Assembly: GCF_900099965.1 (NCBI RefSeq)
Contig: NZ_FNDJ01000013.1
Span: 62,001 to 126,000, forward strand
DNA length: 64,000 nucleotides
From: Nonomuraea jiangxiensis
GTDB taxonomy: Bacteria > Actinomycetota > Actinomycetes > Streptosporangiales > Streptosporangiaceae
Reading direction: 5' to 3'
Shown here: positions 57,274 to 64,000 of the stretch, piece after piece
Numbering within the stretch: the stretch's first letter is position 1
Layout: each line of letters begins with the position of its first letter
Made by a program: the position numbers and the translations under genes
The notes under the pieces: model-generated
Told to the model about the DNA's origin: nothing
Databases searched by the model: none
Seen by the model: only the letters and a program-made list of their open reading frames with translations

Positions 57274-57951
57274 GTGCCGACCGCATCCGTTGAGCCGAGC
57301 CGCCCGTCATGGCGTCGATGGTGGTGTGCGGTGGCTGGGCTCGTTCTGGTTCTCGTGGCCTTCGTGATCGTCGTTGGCGGCGGTCTGGACGTGGCCACGC
57401 TGCAACAATCGGTCCGAGCGGCCGGCCTGTGGGCGCCCGGGGTGTTCGTACTTTTTCAGGTGGTCGTTACCTTTACGCCGGTGCCACGAACCGCGTTTTC
57501 GGTGGCCGCGGGGGTGCTGTTCGGTGCGGTGCTCGGCACCGTGGTCGCAGTGGTCGCGACAATTGGAGCGGCAGCACTGACGTTCTGGCTGGTCCGGCTC
57601 GGCACCGCGGGGCTGGCCGCCCGGCATGCCGATCGTCGCGTGATGGCGTGGGTGCGGGCGCGGCTGGAACGCAGCCCACTGGTCGCCGTCCTGTCGTTCC
57701 GGCTGATGCCGATCGTGCCGTTCGCGGTGGTGAACTACGCCTTCGGTGCCTCGGAAGTGCGATTTCTGCCGTACCTCGTCGGCACCACGATCGGCGTGCT
57801 GCCTGGCACGGTATCGGTCGTCGTCCTCGGGGGTGCCGCGGCGGGCGGTACGTCGCACCCAGCGCTGCTCGCACTGTCGACGGCCTACGGACTGTTCGGT
57901 CTGGTAGGAGTGCTTGTAACGGCTCGGCGGGGCAAGCCGTCGGGTGCCTGA
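57274..57951 (+). CDS. TVP38/TMEM64-family (VTT domain) membrane protein
   Basis: The 225-residue protein has about five membrane helices and the VTT-domain motif FTPVPRTAFSVAAGVLFGAV, then VAVLSFRLMPIVPFAVVNYA and FLPYLVGTTIGVLPGTVSVV. The family contains DedA-like lipid scramblases or transporters. GTG 57274 gives a short basic N-terminus before helix 1. Confidence 0.88.
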   Translation: MPTASVEPSRPSWRRWWCAVAGLVLVLVAFVIVVGGGLDVATLQQSVRAAGLWAPGVFVLFQVVVTFTPVPRTAFSVAAGVLFGAVLGTVVAVVATIGAAALTFWLVRLGTAGLAARHADRRVMAWVRARLERSPLVAVLSFRLMPIVPFAVVNYAFGASEVRFLPYLVGTTIGVLPGTVSVVVLGGAAAGGTSHPALLALSTAYGLFGLVGVLVTARRGKPSGA

Positions 57952-58002
57952 GCGCGCCCTCCGACTTCCACGCCTGCGGATGCTCCTGCGACACTTGGCA
58001 GG

Positions 58003-58665
58003 ATGGACGACGCGCTGGCTGCGGCGGTGGGACGGCTCCGGGAGACGTTCGCCCGCTACCCGCGGCGGACAGTGCTTGAAGGATGTCCGCACTGTCGTGG
58101 TCCTGTGCGGGTGGATGAGCATGACCTGTTCTCGTTGACGCTCAGGCTCGGGGGCACGGTCGGGACCGACGACGACGTGAAGAGCCTGGTGCCGTTGCTG
58201 CTGGAACGGCTCGCCACCGGAAATGAACTTGTGCCCAGTGTGATTTCCAGCTTGCTGGTCCGGCAGGACTGGCGGACCTGGCCGGCGGCCGAGCAGGAGG
58301 CTGTCGACGGCTACCTGATGGTGGTCTGGCGGTTGCTGCTGGCGGAGCATCCGCCGCGGGTCGGCTCATTTGGCGACGCGGCCGAATTCCTCGGCATGGC
58401 CGACGAGCTCTGCGGCGGCATCGGACTCTTCCTCCATGATTGGGACACCATCCGCGGGTCGGCGGCAGACCGGCACATCGCCGACCTGGTGATCGGGTGG
58501 GTCGGCGGCGCGCAACTGCCCGCTGCGGTCCTCACCTGGTTGCACCGCGACGTGGTACGAGACCGCCTGTACGACGCATTCGAGCGTGATCACGACGCGG
58601 CGTGGGCCGATGACCTGGCACGAGCCTACGATTTGCTTTCATGGCAGGTCAGTTCTGACATGTGA
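58003..58665 (+). CDS. Hypothetical protein with N-terminal CPHC motif (220 aa)
   Basis: The protein starts MDDALAAAVGRLRETFARYP then LEGCPHCRGPVRV, a single CPxC site. Helical segments with conserved-looking acidic and aromatic residues follow (FGDAAEFLGMADELCGGIGL, LHRDVVRDRLYDAFERDHDA). It is soluble and follows the VTT gene by 51 bases. No function can be assigned; the pattern resembles short actinobacterial hypothetical proteins of similar length. Confidence 0.7.
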   Translation: MDDALAAAVGRLRETFARYPRRTVLEGCPHCRGPVRVDEHDLFSLTLRLGGTVGTDDDVKSLVPLLLERLATGNELVPSVISSLLVRQDWRTWPAAEQEAVDGYLMVVWRLLLAEHPPRVGSFGDAAEFLGMADELCGGIGLFLHDWDTIRGSAADRHIADLVIGWVGGAQLPAAVLTWLHRDVVRDRLYDAFERDHDAAWADDLARAYDLLSWQVSSDM

Positions 58666-58744
58666 GGCAGCCTGTTGCGCTCCCCTGTCGAGGGCGTCCG
58701 GTCGATACCCTGGCCGACCCTCTCGTCCCGGACAGGCGGCCGGC

Positions 58745-60229
58745 TCAGCGTGCCGGGCGTGCCTCCTCCAGGGCCGCGGCCGCTGAGACACCCGCGCGCA
58801 CGATGGCCTTGGTCCCCGATCGTGGGCCGCTGTAGCTGAGAATGGCCGTGACGTTGGAGATGCGGAGCACCATGTTGGCCACGTACGGGCCGTTCTCCAT
58901 CCGGTAGACGGAGGCGAACGATTCCTCCCCGGCCACGGGTGTCCGAGAGAACGTGACATCCGGATACTCGTCGCGATAGTCCTGATAGGTCTGTTTTATG
59001 GCGACGAAGTTGGCCTTGGCGCCATCGACGGTGGGCACCCGGTACACCGACACAGCCGCGTAGGACTCGTTGACGCCGCGATACTGGCAGATCGCCCTGG
59101 CCTGGTGATCCTCCTTGAGCCCACTGCCGAGCAGCGTACGCACCTGACCGGCGGTCAGTACGCGGCACGAGTGCAGTCCGGTGCCGAAAAGCGGTTTCGC
59201 GGCCGGGGAGGACGTCGCGGGCTTCGCCGCCTGGGTGGCCGAGGAGGTCGTGGAGCGGCCCGGCTCGCCGGTCGGGCCGGAGGTTCCCGGGCGGTTGACC
59301 GCCCAGAGCACCGTACCCGCCACCAGGGACAGCGCGAGCGCGAGCGCGCCGCCCACGACGGCGCCCCGGCGGCGCGGGGCGGGCCGCCCCGCCGAGGGCC
59401 GGGTGATCTGCGGAACACCGCCCTGGGCCACTGCCTGGAGCCATGCCGACGCCTGCGCGGGGGTGCAGCGCCGCTGGGGCTGTTTCTCCAGCAACGCGAC
59501 GAGGACGGGCACGAGCGGGCCCGCCCGCCGTGGAGGCTCGGGCTCGTGCAGGAGCACGGCGGCCATCACGGCAGCCGCGTTGGGGCCGGTGTAGGCGGTT
59601 CGGCCTTCGACCGCCAGGTACAGGGTGGCTCCCAGCGACCACAGATCGGCCTGCGGACCGTCGGCCTCGCCGCGCAACCGCTCCGGCGCGATGTAGCCGG
59701 GCGAGCCGTTCAGCAGGCCGGTCTGGGTCAGCGCCGCGTCGCCCGCCACGGTGGCGATGCCGAAGTCGGTCAGCAGCACTCGCCCGTCCTGGGTGAGCAG
59801 GACGTTGCCCGGCTTGACGTCGCGGTGCAGAACCCCCATCGTGTGCGCGGCGGCCAGCGCGTCGAGCATGTGCCGGCCGATCCAGGCGACCTGGGCGGGT
59901 GGGAGCGGCCCGTCCTCGCGTACGATCCGGTCGAGGGAGCGGCCGTTGACCAGCTCCATCACGATCCACGGCCGGCCGCTGTCCATGACGACGTCGTGCA
60001 CCGTGACGATCGACGGATGAGAGCGCAGCCGCGCCGCGGCCCGGGCCTCGCGCAGCGTACGTTCGGTCAGCTCCGCCCTGGCCGCCTCGTTCAGGTCGGC
60101 GGGCAGCCGTACTTCCTTGATGGCGACCTGCTGGCGCAGCAACTCGTCGAAGGCCAGCCACACCGTGCCCATGCCGCCCTGGCCCAGTTGCGACATCAGC
60201 GTATAGCGGCCCGCCAACATCATCGTCAT
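58745..60229 (-). CDS. Transmembrane serine/threonine protein kinase with external sensor
   Basis: The 494-residue protein has an N-terminal PknB-type kinase: GRYTLMSQLGQGGMGTVWLA, VAIKEVRLP (catalytic Lys), VLHRDVKPGNVLL, LTDFGIATV and GSPGYIAPERLRG. A Pro/Arg linker and one membrane helix (GALALALSLVAGTVLWAV) follow. The ~150-residue extracellular domain carries SCRVLTAGQVRTLLG, AICQYRG and two cysteines, similar to DUF3558/PknH-type sensors. It stands alone. Confidence 0.94.
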   Translation of the reverse strand: MTMMLAGRYTLMSQLGQGGMGTVWLAFDELLRQQVAIKEVRLPADLNEAARAELTERTLREARAAARLRSHPSIVTVHDVVMDSGRPWIVMELVNGRSLDRIVREDGPLPPAQVAWIGRHMLDALAAAHTMGVLHRDVKPGNVLLTQDGRVLLTDFGIATVAGDAALTQTGLLNGSPGYIAPERLRGEADGPQADLWSLGATLYLAVEGRTAYTGPNAAAVMAAVLLHEPEPPRRAGPLVPVLVALLEKQPQRRCTPAQASAWLQAVAQGGVPQITRPSAGRPAPRRRGAVVGGALALALSLVAGTVLWAVNRPGTSGPTGEPGRSTTSSATQAAKPATSSPAAKPLFGTGLHSCRVLTAGQVRTLLGSGLKEDHQARAICQYRGVNESYAAVSVYRVPTVDGAKANFVAIKQTYQDYRDEYPDVTFSRTPVAGEESFASVYRMENGPYVANMVLRISNVTAILSYSGPRSGTKAIVRAGVSAAAALEEARPAR

Positions 60230-60537
60230 GCCCCCGTCACGGGGCGGGAGGTGTCATCGGGGCATAAATGGGCCGTTGACTGTCCGGTCCCGGCCGGCGC
60301 GCATTCCGCCGCCATCTGGTCCTCCTGGGCTGAGAGGTCACGTGGTTCGGCCGTCCGAGCCGGGCTCATATGTCCAGGAGCGCGTCGCCGCTGCTCGGCG
60401 ATCATCGAAGCCCGTCGGGGACGGCATACCGTAGCACGCGCGGAGCCTGGTAGGCGGCCGATCCGCCTGCGGTTGACCGTCTCGCCCTGGGACCCGTGAG
60501 GCCGGGGGACGGGGGCCGTGGACCGGCACGGGGATGA
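60230..60537. other. 308-base intergenic region upstream of the kinase gene
   Basis: No gene can be supported here. It should hold the kinase promoter near its left end and the end of the LysR transcript at its right end. I see no strong hairpin or dyad. Confidence 0.5.
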
Positions 60538-61494
60538 TCAGTGACCGCCGCGGTGTGCGCTGCCCCGCGGGGTTGCCCAGGACGGGAGCCAGGCCGGCTC
60601 GGGGAGCGGTGCCAGGGTTGCGAGGTGGTCGATGATCGCTCGAAGTCCCGGGTGCGGGTTCGTACTGGGGAACATGAGGGAGAGCGGGTAGGCGAGCGTC
60701 GGGTTCACGATGGGGATGCGGCGTAGGTCGTGGTTCGCCGGCCAGATGTAGCGGTCGCGCGCGCCGACGAGGGTGGCCATGTCGGCGGAGTCCGCGAGGG
60801 CGTCGAGGAGCACCTCGTTACCGAAGTTCGGGCCTGTCGCGTCGATGCGGAGGTCGAAGGCGGAGGCGAGCTGATCGTAGAACTCCGCCCATTCGCTTCT
60901 GGGCACGATACCCGGCACCCAGATCCGCAGTTTGCGCAGTTGGGATGGGGTCAGCGTTCGTGCGGAGGCGAGCGGATGCCGGGGGCCGACGAGAAGTTCC
61001 AGCGGGGAGTCGAAGGCGCGGATCATCTGTACGTCGCGCGGCAGCGTGGCCGGATCGACGACCGTGCGGAACGAGGCGTCGACATCGCCTGCCTGGACGG
61101 CGGCGGCCGCCACCTGGGGGTCGTTGACCCTGAGGGTCACCACGTCGAGGTCGGTTTCGGGATGCGACCGCCAATAGTCGTGCAGAACGACGGCCTGAGC
61201 GCTACGCAGGCCCAGAACGTCGATCCGAAGGGCCCGCGAGCCCGGCCTGACCGCGGTGACGGCGCGATCAACACCCGCGACGATGGTCCGTGCGTGTGGG
61301 AGGAACGCCTGGCCGTCGAGCGTCAGTTCGACCCCTCGGGCGGTACGGGTGAACAGGCGGACCTCCAGTTCGCGCTCCAGGGCGGCGATCCGCTTCGAGA
61401 TCGCCTGCTGTGTCACGCCCAGCTCGTCGGCCGTGTGTTGCAACTGTCCGAGCTCGGCCGCCCGGACGAAGGATCGCACTGCCTCGGTGTCCAC
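60538..61494 (-). CDS. LysR-family transcriptional regulator
   Basis: The 318-residue protein has the LysR winged HTH (SFVRAAELGQLQHTADELGV, TQQAISKRIAALERELEVRL, FTRTARGVELTLDG). A two-lobed effector domain follows (LRIDVLGLRSAQAVVLHDYW, PLELLVGPRHPLASARTLTP). It is divergent from an MFS transporter gene 122 bases away, the usual arrangement for LysR and its target. Confidence 0.94.
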   Translation of the reverse strand: MDTEAVRSFVRAAELGQLQHTADELGVTQQAISKRIAALERELEVRLFTRTARGVELTLDGQAFLPHARTIVAGVDRAVTAVRPGSRALRIDVLGLRSAQAVVLHDYWRSHPETDLDVVTLRVNDPQVAAAAVQAGDVDASFRTVVDPATLPRDVQMIRAFDSPLELLVGPRHPLASARTLTPSQLRKLRIWVPGIVPRSEWAEFYDQLASAFDLRIDATGPNFGNEVLLDALADSADMATLVGARDRYIWPANHDLRRIPIVNPTLAYPLSLMFPSTNPHPGLRAIIDHLATLAPLPEPAWLPSWATPRGSAHRGGH

Positions 61495-61616
61495 GGGCTC
61501 AGCTTAGGCTTACCCAACCGATCGTTGTGGCTCGCCGTAAGGCGGTTGTTTGATCCTGCGCTGCTGTAGCCGATGTGATTCAGGGATCCAAACATCGGTT
61601 GTGGTGGAGGAGCCGG

Positions 61617-62846
61617 GTGCGCGTGAAATTGGGGTCCGATTTCGGCTGGCTGTGGTCGGCCTACGCCGTCAGCACGTACGGGACGTGGATCGCGTTCGGG
61701 GCGTTCCCGCTCGTCGCGGTTGACGTGCTGCACTCGTCGGCATTCGCGGTTTCGCTGCTGGAGGCAGCCGGGCTTGCCGTCGCGGCGATCGTCGCGTTCC
61801 CGCTCGGGCCGTGGATCGAGCGCCGGGCCAAGCGTCCGGTGATGATCGCGATGGACCTGGCTCGGTTCCTCGCGATGGCGAGTGTTCCGGTCGCGTACTT
61901 CCTCGGTTTGCTCTCCTACGGCCAGTTGCTGGTCGTCTCGGTCATTTCCGGAACCGCGAGCATCGCCTTCACCGCCGCGTCCGGCGCGTACCTGAAATAC
62001 CTCGTCCGCGGCGATCACCTCCTGGCCGCGAACGCGAGATTCGAGGGCACGAGCTGGGTGGCGACCGCGGCCGGCCCGCCCATGGGCGGCGCGCTCATCG
62101 GGCTGCTCGGCCCGGTCATCACCGTCATGGCCGACGCCCTCAGTTACCTGCTGTCCGCGCTCGGGGTCCTCCGCATCCGCGGAGGCGACGTCGCGGCACC
62201 CCGCGGCCCGGCCCCCAGGTCGCGCGGAGCCGACCTGCTCGGCGGCTGGCGGTTCATCCTCCACGACCGGGCGCTACGGCGCCTGTTCCTCAACTCGATC
62301 CTGGTCAGCGGCCTGATCATGGCCACCGGCCCGCTTCTTGCCGTCCTCCTGCTGGAGGAATACCACTTCCCGGCCTGGCAGTACGGGCTTGCCTTCGGCG
62401 TCCCGGCACTCGGCGGCTTCGTGGGCGCCCGCCTGTCCGTACGCCTCGTGAAGCGCTACGGCCGGCACCGGGTCATGGCGGTCTCCGGGTGGCTGCGCTC
62501 GCTCTTTCCGCTCGGTCTCGCGTTCGTCCATCCCGGCATCACCGGACTCCTCACTGTGATCATCGTCGAGGGCCTGCTGATCACCTGTATGGGCATCTTC
62601 AACCCGATCTACGCCACAGAACGCCTGCGCCGAACTCCCCCGGATCATGCCGCCCGGGTCCTCAGCGCATGGAGTGTCAGCAGCAAACTCGTGCAGGCCA
62701 CCCTCATGGTGATCTGGGGCATCCTCGCCACACTCACCAGCCCCCTCGCCGCGATCACCATCTCCGGCGTTCTCCTGCTCGCCACCCCGCTCTTGCTGCC
62801 CGAACGCACACACCTGTTCGACCCCGAAGACGTCCCGGCCGCATGA
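61617..62846 (+). CDS. MFS transporter
   Basis: The 409-residue protein has 12 helices with DFGWLWSAYAVSTYGTWIAF, PLGPWIERRAKRPVMIAMDL (motif A-like) and VRLVKRYGRHRVMAVSGWLR. It belongs to the MFS_3/enterobactin-exporter-like group. I prefer GTG 61617 after GGAGGAGCC over ATG 61575. Regulation by the divergent LysR is likely; the substrate is unknown. Confidence 0.9.
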   Translation: MRVKLGSDFGWLWSAYAVSTYGTWIAFGAFPLVAVDVLHSSAFAVSLLEAAGLAVAAIVAFPLGPWIERRAKRPVMIAMDLARFLAMASVPVAYFLGLLSYGQLLVVSVISGTASIAFTAASGAYLKYLVRGDHLLAANARFEGTSWVATAAGPPMGGALIGLLGPVITVMADALSYLLSALGVLRIRGGDVAAPRGPAPRSRGADLLGGWRFILHDRALRRLFLNSILVSGLIMATGPLLAVLLLEEYHFPAWQYGLAFGVPALGGFVGARLSVRLVKRYGRHRVMAVSGWLRSLFPLGLAFVHPGITGLLTVIIVEGLLITCMGIFNPIYATERLRRTPPDHAARVLSAWSVSSKLVQATLMVIWGILATLTSPLAAITISGVLLLATPLLLPERTHLFDPEDVPAA

Positions 62847-62900
62847 CTCACCGCCGCGCCCCGCAGGCTCATCCAGCGCTGTTTTTCGCCACCGCCACGT

Positions 62901-62950
62901 CCTTGTGTGCAGTAGTGCGCACAAGGCCCCTTGTGTGTCGTTGTGCGCAG
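62901..62950. promoter_or_regulatory. Inverted and direct repeats of CCTTGTGTGC
   Basis: CCTTGTGTGC (62901-62910) and GCGCACAAGG (62917-62926) form a 10-bp dyad with one mismatch. A further CCTTGTGTG begins at 62929 and is followed by TTGTGCGC. The array lies 130-175 bases before the secreted Tyr/Arg-rich protein gene and may bind a regulator. It is near the promoter region expected for that gene. Confidence 0.5.
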
Positions 62951-63002
62951 AGCGGGGTGGCGGTCCCCTCCTACTGTTCTCGTTGTCCGGAACGCGAGAG
63001 AA

Positions 63003-63062
63003 ACACTCGGCCGGCAAACGGGGTAAAGCCCGGCGCCCTCGCTCCCAGAGGGTGCCCACTCA
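63003..63062 (+). other. Probable structured 5' leader of the secreted-protein gene
   Basis: Two small stems can form: CGGGG-TAAAG-CCCGG near 63017 and CCCTC-GCTCCCA-GAGGG near 63036. They are followed by CAACGGAGGA, the ribosome site. This could be an RNA-stability or regulatory leader. I cannot match it to a known riboswitch by eye. Confidence 0.3.
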
Positions 63063-63075
63063 ACGGAGGAAAACT

Positions 63076-63516
63076 GTGCGTACCATAGGCAAGCTGCTCG
63101 TCGGCACCGTTCTGGCCGGTGCCGTGGCCACGGGGATCGCCGCCGCTCCGGCCGCTTCGGCCTCGGCCGCGACGGCCACCACGGCGATCGCCGCCACCAC
63201 CGCCACCGCGGCCTATTCCAACGGCTGGAAGCGTTTCGATCGCGGCGACGGCCGCTTCGAGTACCGCTGGGGCAAGAGCAACGGCCGCTACTGGCTCGAC
63301 TTCCGGATGTGGGACCGCGACCGCCACGACCGCGACTACAGCTTCTTCGACGTCTACTACAAGCGCGACGGCCGCTGGTACCACTACAAGCGCTTCAGCT
63401 CCAAGAGCTTCTACAGCAACAAGATCGTATTCGGCAGGGACGTCGACGACTTCCGCATCCGCGGCGGCTACGGCCACGACAACCGCTTCGGCTGGGGCGG
63501 CTACCACTACCGCTAA
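63076..63516 (+). CDS. Secreted Tyr/Arg/Asp-rich small protein (146 aa)
   Basis: GTG 63076 follows GGAGGAAAACT. The signal peptide (TIGKLLVGTVLAGAVATGIA, cleavage near ASASA) and an Ala/Thr spacer precede a ~100-residue domain rich in Tyr, Arg, Asp and Phe, with GDGRFEYRWGKSNGRYWLDF, DRDYSFFDVYYKRDGRWYHY and GGYGHDNRFGWGGYHYR. The DGRWYxY pattern repeats imperfectly. There are no cysteines. It may bind wall polymers or metal; no known family is assigned. Confidence 0.7.
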   Translation: MRTIGKLLVGTVLAGAVATGIAAAPAASASAATATTAIAATTATAAYSNGWKRFDRGDGRFEYRWGKSNGRYWLDFRMWDRDRHDRDYSFFDVYYKRDGRWYHYKRFSSKSFYSNKIVFGRDVDDFRIRGGYGHDNRFGWGGYHYR

Positions 63517-63657
63517 TGCGAGTCCGTGCCCTCACCGGTGGTCCCGGGAAGTCGCCCTCCACCCGAGTGGCGCCGAACCCTCGACGGTCCGGTGCCGACG
63601 AACCAAATCTCGCCGGTCGGCGGTGGCTGTTTCTTGGTGGTCTCCGGTGTGTCGGAC

Positions 63658-63698
63658 GAAGGCCCGGGTCGTGGATGGTTTTCCGGACCCGGGCCTTC
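63658..63698. terminator. 13-bp inverted repeat between convergent genes
   Basis: GAAGGCCCGGGTC (63658-63670) and GACCCGGGCCTTC (63686-63698) pair perfectly around a 15-base loop. The hairpin abuts the stop codon of the right-edge gene and also lies downstream of the secreted-protein gene. Confidence 0.8.
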
Positions 63699-63700
63699 GG

Positions 63701-64000
63701 TCATTGGTCGGCGAGGAATTCTTCGATTGCCGTCTTGACCTCCTTGCCGGTGGCGTGGCCGGCCACGATGCGCATCACCTGGCCCTGTATGTTGTCCTTG
63801 CCGTACCGGTCGTACGTGTCCGCGATCACGAGGTCCAGCCAGGGACGGGCGATGGGAGCCGGCTTGCCGTCGTGCGGTGCGGCGAGGACTGCCGTGATCG
63901 CCTCCACGATCCGTCGCTGCGCAGCCGTGGCACTGTCCCGCAGGGGTGCGCGGTGGTCCTCCGGCAGTTGATCGATGATCGTCCTGGCCTTGGCGAGGTC
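63701..64000 (-). CDS. C-terminal part of an unrecognised protein, cut by the window edge
   Basis: The last 99 codons are open to the right edge: DLAKARTIIDQLPEDHRAPL, RIVEAITAVLAAPHDG, PWLDLVIADTYDRYGKDNIQ, then AGHATGKEVKTAIEEFLADQ and stop. It is soluble and helical. A GTG at 63905-63907 could start a short version, but the frame continues upstream with good composition, so I treat it as partial. No family is recognised. Confidence 0.6.
   Translation of the reverse strand, partial: DLAKARTIIDQLPEDHRAPLRDSATAAQRRIVEAITAVLAAPHDGKPAPIARPWLDLVIADTYDRYGKDNIQGQVMRIVAGHATGKEVKTAIEEFLADQ

Overview
The window is GC-rich actinomycete DNA: dense genes, GTG starts, 4-bp ATGA/GTGA overlaps, a SigE-type sigma factor, a chaplin-type secreted protein and an MFS-thymidylate kinase fusion. 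These traits fit a filamentous actinomycete of the Streptosporangiales type (for example Nonomuraea-like). That placement is inference; no 16S gene is present.

Layout. (1) 1-6730 is the right end of an integrated phage-like element. A tyrosine integrase faces the 3' end of a tRNA-Thr(CGT). Divergent HTH genes flank a palindromic control region, followed leftward by small early genes, a DUF3987-like ATPase, an HNH nuclease and the start of a P27-type terminase small subunit cut by the window edge. (2) 6731-18167 is core genome on the minus strand: topA, a metallophosphoesterase, an XRE regulator with its own operator, MFS-tmk, holB and a PSP1-domain gene. An ECF sigma/FtsX-ectodomain pair sits between holB and the PSP1 gene. 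(3) 18339-21388 holds an unusually long protein with eight chaplin-like repeats and a membrane protein. (4) 21728-30170 is a decay zone starting at tRNA-Leu(GAG). It has a 22-bp att-like direct repeat, a frameshifted tyrosine integrase, a broken XRE/DUF5753 regulator, an intact SUKH (SMI1/KNR4) gene, fragments of HD-domain, serine-recombinase, transposase and DUF4132-like genes, a large secreted beta-propeller/Ig protein, and small lipoprotein and membrane genes.

(5) 30171-45068 is the metabolic centrepiece. An AraC regulator and a PhyH dioxygenase run one way. A LacI regulator runs the other way and leads a coupled ten-gene operon: a five-gene dipeptide/oligosaccharide-type ABC importer, an (alpha/alpha)6 glycoside hydrolase, an FAD-dependent oxidoreductase, a DHDPS/NanA-family aldolase and a Tat-exported BNR-repeat (sialidase-fold) protein with a golvesin-like domain. 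The likely logic is extracellular glycan cleavage, import, cytoplasmic hydrolysis, oxidation and aldol cleavage. The BNR protein appears to lack the first arginine of the sialidase triad, so the substrate is open.

(6) 45121-64000 is a mosaic of small stress, transport and regulation units: DUF998; an ABC exporter; MarR/WrbA/MFS; HxlR/NmrA/alpha-beta hydrolase; an ECF42-type sigma factor with a YCII partner, a SnoaL-like protein and a DinB-like protein; a TVP38-type membrane protein; a Ser/Thr kinase with an external sensor; LysR/MFS; a Tyr/Arg-rich secreted protein; and a gene cut by the right edge. Convergent gene pairs are separated by strong inverted repeats that look like bidirectional terminators.
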